In this document: positions 1 through 10,310 of the stretch, piece after piece
Numbering within the stretch: position 1 is the first letter of the stretch
Layout: the number at the start of each line of letters is the position of its first letter
Assembly: GCA_945882005.1 (NCBI GenBank)
Contig: CAMCWG010000073.1
Location: 1 to 11,055, forward strand
DNA: 11,055 nt
Direction: 5' to 3'
Source: Bordetella parapertussis
GTDB lineage: Bacteria; Pseudomonadota; Gammaproteobacteria; Burkholderiales; Burkholderiaceae_B
Made by a program: the position numbers and the translations under genes
The notes under the pieces: generated by a model
Seen by the model: only the letters and a program-made list of their open reading frames with translations
What the model was told of the DNA's origin: nothing
Database searches by the model: none

Positions 1-353
1 TTGATGCGCAGCCGTACGTCGCCAAGATCTTTAATCCCGCCTGGCATAAAGACGCAGGCTATGCGCTATGGCAGCGAGACTGTACTGGCGCCAATGGGAT
101 GCTGTCCGTCGAGTTCAAGTGCTCACCGGACGCAGCGAAGGCTTACGTCGATGCACTCACGCTGTTTGGAATTGGTTTTTCGTGGGGAGGCTATGAAAGC
201 CTGGTGCAGTGGGTTGATCCAAGCACGCTGGCTGCGCACAGTTACTGGAAACACAGCCCTAACGCCTTACTGCGGTTTCATATCGGGCTTGAGGACGTTG
301 ACGACTTAATCACCGACCTCAAGCAGGCCGCAAACTATTTGCCGCGCACCTGA
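1..353 (+). CDS. metC: Cystathionine beta-lyase (MetC-type PLP enzyme), 3' part only
   Basis: This is the C-terminal part of a gene that begins before the window. The reading frame starts at base 3 and runs about 116 codons to TGA at 351-353. The family cleaves cystathionine to homocysteine, pyruvate and ammonia in methionine synthesis, using pyridoxal phosphate in the cytoplasm. Seen in the sequence: a tryptophan-rich stretch WHKDAGYALWQRD, then LFGIGFSWGGYESLVQ, and near the end LLRFHIGLEDVDDLITDL, which are the typical C-terminal blocks of the Cys/Met-metabolism PLP family. The PLP-binding lysine lies outside the window. SWGGYESL favours cystathionine beta-lyase over gamma-synthase, but a related gamma-lyase cannot be excluded. 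Its 3' end overlaps the 3' end of the opposing dsbA by 19 bases, and no clear terminator is seen after it. The methionine-rich ATG-initiated reading of bases 99-353 is just an internal piece of this frame. Confidence 0.85.
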   Translation, partial: DAQPYVAKIFNPAWHKDAGYALWQRDCTGANGMLSVEFKCSPDAAKAYVDALTLFGIGFSWGGYESLVQWVDPSTLAAHSYWKHSPNALLRFHIGLEDVDDLITDLKQAANYLPRT

Positions 354-967
354 GTAATCAGGCCACTGGCGACATCGATGGTTTCTTGGTAACCACCGGC
401 TTCCGATGGCGAGGTCACAAAACGACCCGCTACCGACATAGTCGGTGTACCTTGCACACGATAGGCCGTCACGAGCTGATCAGCACGGCCTGCTTTGGAC
501 GACACACCAAAGGATTCAAACGCCGCTTCGAATTTTGCACGATCAACTCCCTGCGAAACAATCCAGGTTGTGATTTCTGCTTTTGTGAACAGGCGCTTTT
601 TCTGTTCGTGAATTGCATCAAATACTTTTAGGTGCAAATCGAGCCGGCCCATTGCCTCGAGCGTGTAATACAAGCGCTGCAAGGGCTTCATACTTGCATT
701 AAATGCAACGGGCACATGTTTAACAACCACATCTGCTGGGACTGTCTTCATCCATTTTTGCAACAACGGTTCGATGACAGCGCAGTGTGAACACGCATAA
801 GAAAAGAACTCCTGGACTTCAATTTTTCCAGGCTCAGTTGGCTGCGCAGGGCTCAACTCAACATACTTTGCTTTAGCTGGTGCACCGCTCTGCGCGTGAC
901 TTGTCGCAGTAAACGACATCAACATCAAGCTTGCCATCGCAAGCATTACTTTTGAGAAAAGTTTCAT
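335..967 (-). CDS. dsbA: Thiol:disulfide interchange protein DsbA
   Basis: Periplasmic thiol oxidase of 210 residues that donates disulfide bonds to secreted proteins and is normally re-oxidised by the membrane protein DsbB. Residues 1-25 form a signal peptide (basic MKLFSK, hydrophobic core, likely cut after SHA). The thioredoxin-fold active site is C59-S60-H61-C62 in FFSYACSHC, followed by the helical insertion (KPLQRLYYTLEAMGRLD) and a TP pair at 174-175 in VQGTPT that should be the cis-proline loop. The length fits the family. The usual active site is CPHC; here Ser replaces Pro. A Shine-Dalgarno AAGGA lies at 978-982, 10 bases before the ATG. It is the third gene of the argS cluster, 28 bases after the SPOR gene, and its stop codon lies inside the convergent metC-like gene. 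The family call is firm; the effect of the Ser is not known from sequence. Confidence 0.93.
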   Translation of the reverse strand: MKLFSKVMLAMASLMLMSFTATSHAQSGAPAKAKYVELSPAQPTEPGKIEVQEFFSYACSHCAVIEPLLQKWMKTVPADVVVKHVPVAFNASMKPLQRLYYTLEAMGRLDLHLKVFDAIHEQKKRLFTKAEITTWIVSQGVDRAKFEAAFESFGVSSKAGRADQLVTAYRVQGTPTMSVAGRFVTSPSEAGGYQETIDVASGLITQVRGK

Positions 968-995
968 ATCTGAATAATCCTTAAAATTTGCGGCT

Positions 996-1658
996 TTACT
1001 GTCGAACCACTGCTGTCGGGATTTTTTCCTGGCCCAGCTTTGTGCGAATTTGATTCATGTCATCGATGCGCGCGAAGGGACCAACGCGCACACGATTTAC
1101 CTGCAACCCATTAACCTCAGCACGCTGAATTTCTACTGGCATGCCTAAGAGTATGATCCTTGCGCGCAAGGACTCCGCATCTTCCAGCACGCGGAAAGAG
1201 CCAACCTGCAAGAAGTAAGGCCCGCCAGATACAGGGGCTGTTTGTGGCTGGCTGGGTGGCGGCGGCAATGGCTCAGCCTTGGGGCGCGGATTCGCGTTCG
1301 TATTTCCGCCGGCCGCAGGTGCGGTTGGAGTCAACGTGGCGATCAAAGAGCCTAGGGCATCACTACCTGTTGGTGCCGGCACGTTAGCTGTAGGTGCCGA
1401 ACCAGCAGAGGGAGTGGGGGGCTCGGAGGCCGCACTAGCACTGCCTGAGTCGCGGCCACCCATACCAGCGTTGGGATCCGGCGCCTGACGCGGGTCTGGT
1501 GCACCTGGCGCATCGGGTGTACGGCTCGCCTTGTCATAAAACGGCATTGGCGCTTTCACAACGTAATAGGCAACACCAGCCGCAACCATCAGGCCAATGA
1601 CCAAGCCTGCTAGCAGCCCGTATAACGTACTTCCACCAGACGATTTGTGTTTTGCCAT
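996..1658 (-). CDS. Membrane-anchored SPOR-domain protein (FtsN-like)
   Basis: A 220-residue bitopic inner-membrane protein. Residues 1-11 are a short basic cytoplasmic tail, about 12-34 a single membrane helix (LYGLLAGLVIGLMVAAGVAY), and 45-145 a low-complexity linker rich in Pro, Ala, Gly and Ser. About 146-219 form a SPOR domain, with the two characteristic repeats YFLQVGSF and NRVRVGPF. SPOR domains bind glycan strands stripped of stem peptides at division septa, so a role in cell division or peptidoglycan remodelling is inferred. The architecture matches FtsN, but a juxtamembrane FtsA-binding motif is not obvious, so no gene symbol is given. The ATG lies 10 bases after the argS stop, with a purine-rich AAGAGA before it, and dsbA follows. 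The three genes are probably one transcript. The linker explains a long out-of-frame open stretch on this strand that is not a gene. Confidence 0.88.
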   Translation of the reverse strand: MAKHKSSGGSTLYGLLAGLVIGLMVAAGVAYYVVKAPMPFYDKASRTPDAPGAPDPRQAPDPNAGMGGRDSGSASAASEPPTPSAGSAPTANVPAPTGSDALGSLIATLTPTAPAAGGNTNANPRPKAEPLPPPPSQPQTAPVSGGPYFLQVGSFRVLEDAESLRARIILLGMPVEIQRAEVNGLQVNRVRVGPFARIDDMNQIRTKLGQEKIPTAVVRQ

Positions 1659-1668
1659 GTTGTGTCTC

Positions 1669-3354
1669 TTACATCCTCTCAGGTGCAGATACGCCCAACA
1701 ACTCTAAACCATTCGCAATCACCTGACGCGTTGCATCCGCTAGGCGCAACCGTGCTTGCTTGAGCGCAATGTCGTCAACCAGCACTCGCTCGGCGTTATA
1801 CCAACCATGAAAATCTGCGGCACAGTCTCTCAACCAGAACGCCACCAAATGCGGCGACAACTCGAGCGCTGCCTGCGAAACTAATGCGGGGAACTCGGCC
1901 AGACGCTGCATAAGCGCCAGCTCTGACGGCGCCTGCAGCAGATCGACGCAAGCCGCATGTAGCTCAGCCGCGGACAGCCCAGCTTGCGACAGCATTGAGC
2001 AAATACGGGCGTGGGCGTATTGAATGTAGTAGACAGGGTTCTCTTCGCTTTGCGATCTCGCCAAGTCAACATCAAAGACAAACTCGGTATCCGCACGGCG
2101 CTGTATCAAAAAGAATCGCACCGCATCGCGGCCAACCCATTCGATCAAATCACGCATCGTGACGTAGCTGCCTGCGCGCTTAGAGATCTTGACCTCTTCA
2201 CCGCCGCGAATAACCTTCACCATCTTGTGTAGAACATACGCAGGATAATCAGCTGGGATACCCAAGCTCAACGCTTGCAGCCCCGCGCGCACCCGTGCAA
2301 TCGTGCCGTGATGATCACTACCTTGAATATTGATCGCGCGCGTAAAGCCACGCTCCCATTTTGTGACGTGATACGCCACATCTGGAACAAAATATGTATA
2401 GCCACCTTCAGACTTACGCATAACACGGTCTTTGTCATCGCCCGTTCCCAACTCGGTGGTGCGCAACCATAACGCACCCTCGCTTTCATAGGTGTGGCCG
2501 CTAGCAACCAATTGGTTGACCGTGTTTTCTACGCGGCCCGAGGTATACAACGAGCTCTCAAGATAGTAGTGATCAAACGCCAAGCCAAACGCCTGCAAAT
2601 CTAAATCTTGCTCATGCCGTAAATACGTGACAGCGAAGCGACGAATGTTATCCAAATCCTCAAGATTGCCATTGGCGAACACCGGCTCACCATCACTTGC
2701 GTTGGCACTCGCCTTCGCGACAAATTCTTTCGCGATGTCGGCGATGTACTCACCCTTATAGCCATCTGCGGGATAGTCAGGTGAGTCTGTGCTGACACCT
2801 TGCGCGCGTGCCTGGACGCTGATCGCCAGGTTTTGAATCTGATTGCCGGCGTCGTTGTAATAAAACTCGCGGCTCACGTCAAAACCGCTTGCATCAAACA
2901 AGCGGCAAAGTGCATCACCGAGCGCAGCCTGACGCGCGTGACCAACATGCAGGGGCCCGGTTGGGTTTGCGGATACGAACTCAACCAACACTTTTTGATC
3001 TTTGCGTGGTGCGCGACCGTACGCATCACCAAGCTGCGCGATCAGAGGCAATACAGCGCTGCGCGCAGCATGGGTCAGTCTGAAGTTAATGAACCCAGGG
3101 CCCGCTAGCTCAGCTTGCGCAATAATGGCTGTTGCGTTGGGGTCGCCCATCAGCGCATCAACGATGGCCTGCGCTAATTCGCGCGGATTGCGTTTTGCTG
3201 GTTTGGCGAGTTGCATCGCAACGTTGGTGGCCAGATCTCCGTGCGCAGCGACTTTCGGGCGCTCAAGGATAATGGTTGGTTCTGCCTCAGGCAGAACGCC
3301 GGCTACGGCCTTTTTCAGGCAAGAAATGAGAGTGTTTTGTTGCTCGAGGAGCAT
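1669..3354 (-). CDS. argS: Arginine--tRNA ligase
   Basis: Cytoplasmic class I aminoacyl-tRNA synthetase of 561 residues that charges tRNA-Arg with arginine using ATP. The N-terminal domain (about 1-100, with [14 protein letters not shown] and GPGFINF) is the ArgRS-specific tRNA D-loop-binding domain. The HIGH motif is HVGH at 136-139 in [20 protein letters not shown]. The KMSK-like loop is KISKR at 389-393 in [16 protein letters not shown]. The C-terminal DALR anticodon-binding domain starts near [13 protein letters not shown] (439-451), and the protein ends with the family's usual [10 protein letters not shown]. The length is normal and no key residue is missing. The start is the first ATG, which gives the conserved N-terminus; no strong Shine-Dalgarno is visible before it. 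It is the first gene of a leftward cluster with the SPOR gene and dsbA, and it is divergent from the DUF1840 gene. Confidence 0.97.
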   Translation of the reverse strand: MLLEQQNTLISCLKKAVAGVLPEAEPTIILERPKVAAHGDLATNVAMQLAKPAKRNPRELAQAIVDALMGDPNATAIIAQAELAGPGFINFRLTHAARSAVLPLIAQLGDAYGRAPRKDQKVLVEFVSANPTGPLHVGHARQAALGDALCRLFDASGFDVSREFYYNDAGNQIQNLAISVQARAQGVSTDSPDYPADGYKGEYIADIAKEFVAKASANASDGEPVFANGNLEDLDNIRRFAVTYLRHEQDLDLQAFGLAFDHYYLESSLYTSGRVENTVNQLVASGHTYESEGALWLRTTELGTGDDKDRVMRKSEGGYTYFVPDVAYHVTKWERGFTRAINIQGSDHHGTIARVRAGLQALSLGIPADYPAYVLHKMVKVIRGGEEVKISKRAGSYVTMRDLIEWVGRDAVRFFLIQRRADTEFVFDVDLARSQSEENPVYYIQYAHARICSMLSQAGLSAAELHAACVDLLQAPSELALMQRLAEFPALVSQAALELSPHLVAFWLRDCAADFHGWYNAERVLVDDIALKQARLRLADATRQVIANGLELLGVSAPERM

Positions 3355-3439
3355 GGGCGTAATAGACGACAGGTTGAGGCCTCAAATCATAGCCTGAATT
3401 ATGGTTTACATTGACTCAACACTTAATAAAGGAGTCGCG
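3355..3439. promoter_or_regulatory. Divergent argS / DUF1840 promoter region with 12-base palindrome
   Basis: This 85-base stretch separates the argS start from the DUF1840 start and should hold both promoters. The most visible element is a perfect palindrome TTGAGGCCTCAA at 3374-3385. For the rightward gene, TTGAGG (3374-3379) and AATTAT (3397-3402) are 17 bases apart, each matching 4 of 6 consensus positions. For argS, a TATGAT -10 lies at 3386-3391 on the minus strand, but no good -35 sits at the right distance. The palindrome overlaps the first candidate and falls near the expected start point of the second. These are weak, eye-read assignments. Confidence 0.35.
3428..3434 (+). promoter_or_regulatory. 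Ribosome binding site of the DUF1840 gene
   Basis: AAAGGAG lies 5 bases before the ATG at 3440. It decides the start, because the earlier in-frame ATG at 3401 has no such signal and would add 13 residues unlike the family. Confidence 0.75.
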
Positions 3440-3775
3440 ATGCTTGTTACCTTTAGCAGCAAGGCTGGTGCCGATGTCCTGATGCTGTCCCAGCATGCCA
3501 AGCCGCTTTTAAAAATCATCGGCAAACTCGATGGCCCTGAGCTTGAAACCCGTGGGGTATGGATGCCTGAACAACTCGGCGAAGCCATCGCTTTGCTCGA
3601 GGCCGCAATCGCCCAAGAAAAAACAGCCCAAGCCGACGACGACCCAGATGAGCCAATCCACCCGCTGGCTCAGCCTGTTAGCTTGCGCCAACGATCCTTC
3701 ACCTTGCTTGATCTATTTCGACGTGCGCAACAAAAAAAGCTTCCCGTTCTGTGGGAAGCCAGCTCAGCTTGGTAA
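3440..3775 (+). CDS. DUF1840 family protein
   Basis: A 111-residue protein of unknown function, from a small family found mainly in betaproteobacteria. It has no signal peptide or membrane segment, so it is probably cytoplasmic. The family's features are recognisable from memory: N-terminal LVTFSSKAGADVLMLSQHAKPLLKIIGK, then GVWMPEQLGEAIALLEAAIAQEK (about 39-61), an acidic variable linker (ADDDPDEP), and a C-terminal SLRQRSFTLLDLFRRAQQKKLPVLWE. The start at 3440 is chosen for its strong AAAGGAG and the family's usual N-terminus. It is monocistronic by position: argS is divergent on its left and the dehydrogenase gene is convergent on its right, with 7 bases between the two stop ends. The codons for QQKKLPVLWEA also form, on the other strand, the terminator of the dnaA-gyrB operon. 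No function is proposed. Confidence 0.85.
   Translation: MLVTFSSKAGADVLMLSQHAKPLLKIIGKLDGPELETRGVWMPEQLGEAIALLEAAIAQEKTAQADDDPDEPIHPLAQPVSLRQRSFTLLDLFRRAQQKKLPVLWEASSAW
3732..3759 (-). terminator. Intrinsic terminator of the dnaA-dnaN-gyrB-adh operon
   Basis: Read on the minus strand, GCTTCCC - ACAGAAC - GGGAAGC forms a perfect 7-base-pair stem with a 7-base loop (3739-3759), followed at once by seven T (3738-3732). This is a standard rho-independent terminator starting 24 bases beyond the dehydrogenase stop. On the plus strand the hairpin has no T run after it, so it should act leftward only. It lies entirely within the last codons of the DUF1840 gene. Confidence 0.88.
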
Positions 3776-3782
3776 CTTGGGG

Positions 3783-4934
3783 TCAGTAGGCCTGATCAAA
3801 TAGCGATCTGAAGTCAGCAACCGTTGTGTGACGTGGGTTCCAGCGGTTGTAGTTTGCCGCAAAACACGCTTTTGCCATGTCATCAAAGTACTCTTGCTTG
3901 GCGCCCACATCGCGCAAACGCGCGGGGATCGACAAATCTGCGCACAAGGCGGTGATGGCGTCTACAGCAGCGTGTGCTGCCTGCAGCGTGGGTAACCCTT
4001 GAACCGGGCAACCCATTACTTCAGCGACACGCGCGAATTTTTCAGGAACTGCCAGCAAGTTGAACTTTGCAACATGTGGCAAACACACGGCATTCGACAA
4101 GCCGTGAGACAAGTGAAACTCGGCGCCGACAAATCGCGCCATACAGTGCACGTTACCCAGGCCCGTCTGACCAAACGTAATCCCCGCCAGCGCAGATCCA
4201 CACAGCATATTCATCGCAGCTGTCGAATTGTGCCGATTCGCCACAAACTGACGGATATTACCTGCCAATAACGCCATCGCTTGCAGGTTAATCGCGTCAG
4301 TCATCAAATTTGATCCGAGCGAAATATACGACTCAAACGCATGCACAAACGCGTCAATGCCCGAGTGTGCCGCAACATGTGCTGGTACCGTGCGCAAGGC
4401 CAGAGGATCAAGAATCGCAAACGGTGCCGGATTCAATGCTGCATGGCGAATCGACATTTTGAGATTTTTTTCAGTGTCCGTAATGACACAGGAACCTGAG
4501 ACCTCTGAGCCCGTTCCCGCTGTAGTCGGGATCGCAATCAAAGGAAGGGCAGGGGTCGAGAACTTTTCGATCCCCTCGTAATCATGAATACGCCCGCCAT
4601 TTGTGGCGAGGATACCAACGGCTTTCGCCACATCGATGGTGCTGCCTCCACCAATTGCCAAGATCACGGTCGCCTTGTGCGCGTCACAAACCGCAAAGGC
4701 TTTCTCAACCGTGTGTGCACTCGGATCAGGCTCGATCTCAGTGAAGAGCGCCGTAGATATGTTCGCCTCCCTCAAGAGGTCCGCCACGCCAGCGTAAAAC
4801 TCGCTTTTAAGCAAAGCTGCATCCAGCGCAATGAACATGCGTTGGCATGCAAGCTTTGCAATCACCTCAGCAATTTTTTTATATGAGCCCTCGCCCATAT
4901 AAATCGTCGTCGGGCAAAAAAAGCTCGTGATCAT
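3783..4934 (-). CDS. Iron-containing (group III) alcohol dehydrogenase
   Basis: A 383-residue cytoplasmic NAD(P)-dependent dehydrogenase of the Fe-ADH family (lactaldehyde reductase FucO, EutG and relatives), which interconverts alcohols and aldehydes. The dinucleotide-binding domain is N-terminal, with IGGGSTIDVAKA at 94-105, followed by the family signature IPTTAGTGSEVS at 135-146. The metal ligands are present: D194 and H198 in GIDAFVHAFESY, H263 in NVHCMAR, and H277 in SHGLSNAV. Position 267 is Arg, where FucO-type enzymes have a conserved His. Substrate is unknown. The start ATG lies 9 bases after the gyrB stop, without a clear Shine-Dalgarno, so translation is probably coupled to gyrB. 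The gene appears to be the last of the dnaA operon, ended by the hairpin at 3732-3759. Length is normal for the family. Confidence 0.92.
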   Translation of the reverse strand: MITSFFCPTTIYMGEGSYKKIAEVIAKLACQRMFIALDAALLKSEFYAGVADLLREANISTALFTEIEPDPSAHTVEKAFAVCDAHKATVILAIGGGSTIDVAKAVGILATNGGRIHDYEGIEKFSTPALPLIAIPTTAGTGSEVSGSCVITDTEKNLKMSIRHAALNPAPFAILDPLALRTVPAHVAAHSGIDAFVHAFESYISLGSNLMTDAINLQAMALLAGNIRQFVANRHNSTAAMNMLCGSALAGITFGQTGLGNVHCMARFVGAEFHLSHGLSNAVCLPHVAKFNLLAVPEKFARVAEVMGCPVQGLPTLQAAHAAVDAITALCADLSIPARLRDVGAKQEYFDDMAKACFAANYNRWNPRHTTVADFRSLFDQAY

Positions 4935-4943
4935 ATGCTTGGG

Positions 4944-8521
<3,578 letters not shown>

Positions 8522-8524
8522 GGA

Positions 8525-9940
8525 TTATCCCTTTAAAGTTTGTTCAAGCACATGCAGTGTATGGTTCAGGTCTGCCTGTTTGGCGCGCAAGTCCGATATC
8601 TTGCGTACCGCGTGCAAAACAGTGGTGTGGTCGCGCCCGCCAAACATGTCTCCAATGTCGGGCAGGCTTTTTTGCGTCAGTTCTTTAGCAAGGTACATCG
8701 CGACCTGACGCGGCATCGCAATGTTTGCAGGTCGCCGTTTCGAATACATATCGGCAACCTTAATTTTGTAGAAATCGGCAACAGTCTTTTGAATGTTTTC
8801 GACCGTGACTTGGCCACTCGATACCGAGAGTAAGTCCTTTAAAGCATCTTTACATGTGTCGACGTTTGCGACGTCTCGTCCATGAAACCTTGCGTAGGCA
8901 ACAACCTTTTTCAAAGCGCCCTCAAGTTCGCGCACGTTGCTACGCAAATGCTTCGCGATAAAGAAAGCGACCTCCTCTGGCATGGCGAGACCCTCTTGTT
9001 CAGCTTTGCGCAACAAGATGGCTACACGCATTTCAAGCTCCGGCGGCTCAATGGCGACCGTTAAGCCAGAGTCAAAGCGCGAGATCAAACGCGTGTCGAT
9101 ACCTTCGAGCTCTTTTGGGTAGGTATCACTTGTAATGATAATTTGTTTGCGCTGCGCAACCATCGCCTCGAACGCATAAAAGAATTCTTCTTGCGTACGG
9201 TTTTTGCCTGAAAAAAACTGAATGTCATCAATCAGTAGCAAGTCTAGCGAGTGGTAGTAACGCTTAAAGTCGTCAAAGGCCTTGCGCTGATATGCTTTGA
9301 CGACGTCCGACACATATTGATCAGCGTGGACATAGCGCACACGCACACCGCGCCCGGCAGCAACCATGGCATTTCCAATGGCATGAATTAAGTGCGTTTT
9401 ACCAAGCCCGACACCACCATATAGAAAAAGAGGGTTGTAAGAGATGCCTGGGTTTTCGGCTACCTGTAGTGCCGCAGCACGCGCGAGCTGATTGGCTTTA
9501 CCGGTCACAAAGTTATCGAAGGTCAACTCAACGTTGAGTCGCGATCGATTGTCGATTGCGCCAGACAACTGCGCGTCGGTATTGTTTGCTGAAGGTAACG
9601 GCGTTTGTGCAGGTGCGTGTTCGTTAACTGATCCACCATACGTCGTCGCGGAGACTGACGGTTGCGGCGCCGGTGCTTTGGTTCGATCAGTTGCGGCAGC
9701 AGATAACTCTAGTTGCAAATAAACAGGTTTCTTGAACCATGTCGTTGCAAAGCTTTCTATTTGATGCGAAAAGTTTTTACGTACCCAATCTAATTTAAAT
9801 CGGTTGGGTGCAGCGATTCGAAGTTGTGAGCCAGTTTCATCAAAGGCGAGCGGAACCAGTGGACGTATCCACGCACTGATTTGCTGAGGGGGAAACTCCT
9901 GCTCCAAGTGTGCGATGCAGGACTGCCAGAACTCGTTCAT
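8525..9940 (-). CDS. dnaA: Chromosomal replication initiator protein DnaA
   Basis: A 471-residue AAA+ ATPase that binds DnaA boxes as the ATP form, opens the origin and loads the helicase; it is also a transcription factor. Domain I is 1 to about 80 ([20 protein letters not shown]). Domain II, about 81-135, is a variable linker rich in Ala, Pro and Ser. Domain III holds Walker A GGVGLGKT at 175-182, Walker B LLLIDD at 234-239, sensor I IITSD at 268-272, the box VII arginine R288 in ISRFDSG, and sensor [11 protein letters not shown] at 335-343. Domain IV carries the DnaA signature with GGRDHTT at 434-440. All key residues are present. It is first in the leftward operon with dnaN, gyrB and the dehydrogenase. 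The Shine-Dalgarno is weak (GCGAG). A DnaA box overlaps the likely -35, which suggests autoregulation. Confidence 0.98.
   Translation of the reverse strand: MNEFWQSCIAHLEQEFPPQQISAWIRPLVPLAFDETGSQLRIAAPNRFKLDWVRKNFSHQIESFATTWFKKPVYLQLELSAAATDRTKAPAPQPSVSATTYGGSVNEHAPAQTPLPSANNTDAQLSGAIDNRSRLNVELTFDNFVTGKANQLARAAALQVAENPGISYNPLFLYGGVGLGKTHLIHAIGNAMVAAGRGVRVRYVHADQYVSDVVKAYQRKAFDDFKRYYHSLDLLLIDDIQFFSGKNRTQEEFFYAFEAMVAQRKQIIITSDTYPKELEGIDTRLISRFDSGLTVAIEPPELEMRVAILLRKAEQEGLAMPEEVAFFIAKHLRSNVRELEGALKKVVAYARFHGRDVANVDTCKDALKDLLSVSSGQVTVENIQKTVADFYKIKVADMYSKRRPANIAMPRQVAMYLAKELTQKSLPDIGDMFGGRDHTTVLHAVRKISDLRAKQADLNHTLHVLEQTLKG
8528..8534 (-). promoter_or_regulatory. dnaN ribosome binding site inside the end of dnaA
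   Basis: AAAGGGA on the minus strand, 6 bases before the dnaN ATG, overlaps the last two codons of dnaA, next to its TAA. It is the strongest Shine-Dalgarno within the operon and supports the chosen dnaN start. Confidence 0.75.
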
Positions 9941-9962
9941 GTGACTCGCTAAGTAAACCCCA

Positions 9963-9992
9963 ATTCTACCCTGTCAGGCGCTAGGTTATCCA
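9963..9992 (-). promoter_or_regulatory. Candidate dnaA promoter
   Basis: On the minus strand, TGGATA (9987-9992, 4 of 6 consensus matches) and TAGAAT (9963-9968, 5 of 6) are 18 bases apart. Transcription would start near 9956 and give a leader of about 16 bases before the dnaA ATG. The -35 lies inside the DnaA box, so bound DnaA should block RNA polymerase. Confidence 0.45.
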
Positions 9993-9994
9993 CA
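9986..9994 (+). promoter_or_regulatory. DnaA box
   Basis: TTATCCACA is a perfect match to the 9-base DnaA box consensus TTATNCACA. It lies 46 bases before the dnaA start and overlaps the candidate dnaA -35 element. Confidence 0.85.
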
Positions 9995-10012
9995 GGCTAA
10001 TTTCAGTCCCAA

Positions 10013-10028
10013 ACCGTATTTTTACGGT
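10013..10028. repeat. Short inverted repeat in the dnaA-rpmH gap
   Basis: ACCGTA and TACGGT are separated by TTTT, giving a perfect 6-base inverted repeat. It ends 6 bases before the candidate rpmH -35. It could be a protein-binding site or a small hairpin. Without a following T run it is not a convincing terminator. Confidence 0.4.
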
Positions 10029-10034
10029 AAACAT

Positions 10035-10063
10035 TTGACTTACTTCACGTTTTTTGATGAAAT
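10035..10063 (+). promoter_or_regulatory. Candidate rpmH promoter
   Basis: TTGACT (10035-10040, 5 of 6) and TGAAAT (10058-10063, 4 of 6) are 17 bases apart. Transcription would start near 10070, leaving a leader of about 50 bases before rpmH. It probably drives rpmH, rnpA and yidD together. Confidence 0.45.
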
Positions 10064-10118
10064 GGAGGGCTTTTCGGGATTACCCTAAACTTTTTCGCTC
10101 TTTGTTGGGCCATACATC

Positions 10119-10253
10119 ATGAAACGTACCTACCAGCCATCAGTCACCCGCCGCAAGCGCACGCACGGCTTTCGCGTCCGCATGAAAACCCGTGGTGGCC
10201 GCGCTGTCATCAACGCTCGTCGCGCCAAAGGCCGCAAGCGTTTAGCCGTCTAA
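10119..10253 (+). CDS. rpmH: 50S ribosomal protein L34
   Basis: A 44-residue, very basic protein of the large ribosomal subunit. The frame runs from ATG at 10119 to TAA at 10251-10253. It reads [18 protein letters not shown], then [20 protein letters not shown], and ends KRLAV, matching the family along its whole length. The size and the position opposite dnaA are standard. The Shine-Dalgarno is poor. rnpA follows after 57 bases. In E. coli rpmH and rnpA share a promoter, and the same is likely here. Confidence 0.97.
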   Translation: MKRTYQPSVTRRKRTHGFRVRMKTRGGRAVINARRAKGRKRLAV

Positions 10254-10310
10254 ACCGGCTTGTAGCGATTGCCACGGGCTTTTTCGCCACCAGGCAACGC
10301 TACACTTGAA

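Larger units (their letters stand above)
9941..10118. other. dnaA-rpmH intergenic region, candidate origin-associated region
   Basis: This 178-base gap between divergent dnaA and rpmH is the classic place for a bacterial origin or part of one. I see one perfect DnaA box (9986-9994), an inverted repeat at 10013-10028, a moderately AT-rich stretch from about 10017 to 10060, and candidate promoters for both sides. I find no further consensus DnaA boxes and no AT-rich repeat array of the usual unwinding-element kind. It may therefore be only the regulatory region, with the main oriC cluster elsewhere. Confidence 0.4.

Noticed and set aside
1..309. Open frame from TTG at base 1
   Set aside because: It competes with the clearly conserved cystathionine beta-lyase frame that starts at base 3; its product resembles nothing.
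3002..3397. Open frame of 131 codons opposite the start of argS
   Set aside because: Antisense shadow of the argS N-terminal domain, with low-complexity composition and no family resemblance.
3401..3439. Earlier ATG for the DUF1840 gene
   Set aside because: No ribosome binding site precedes it, it overlaps the candidate -10, and the family begins at the second ATG (3440).
3531..3803. Second frame of 90 codons overlapping the DUF1840 gene
   Set aside because: Same-strand shadow with no ribosome binding site; the DUF1840 frame has the family sequence and a strong Shine-Dalgarno.
9865..9873. GTATCCACG as a second DnaA box inside dnaA
   Set aside because: Two mismatches to the consensus, including both end positions; too weak to list without binding data.
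10269..10310. TTG start extending rnpA by 14 residues
   Set aside because: The added residues do not resemble RnpA N-termini, and the ATG at 10311 gives the expected start.
10254..10310. Possible attenuator hairpin between rpmH and rnpA
   Set aside because: GGGCTTTTT is suggestive, but no stable stem ends directly at the T run.
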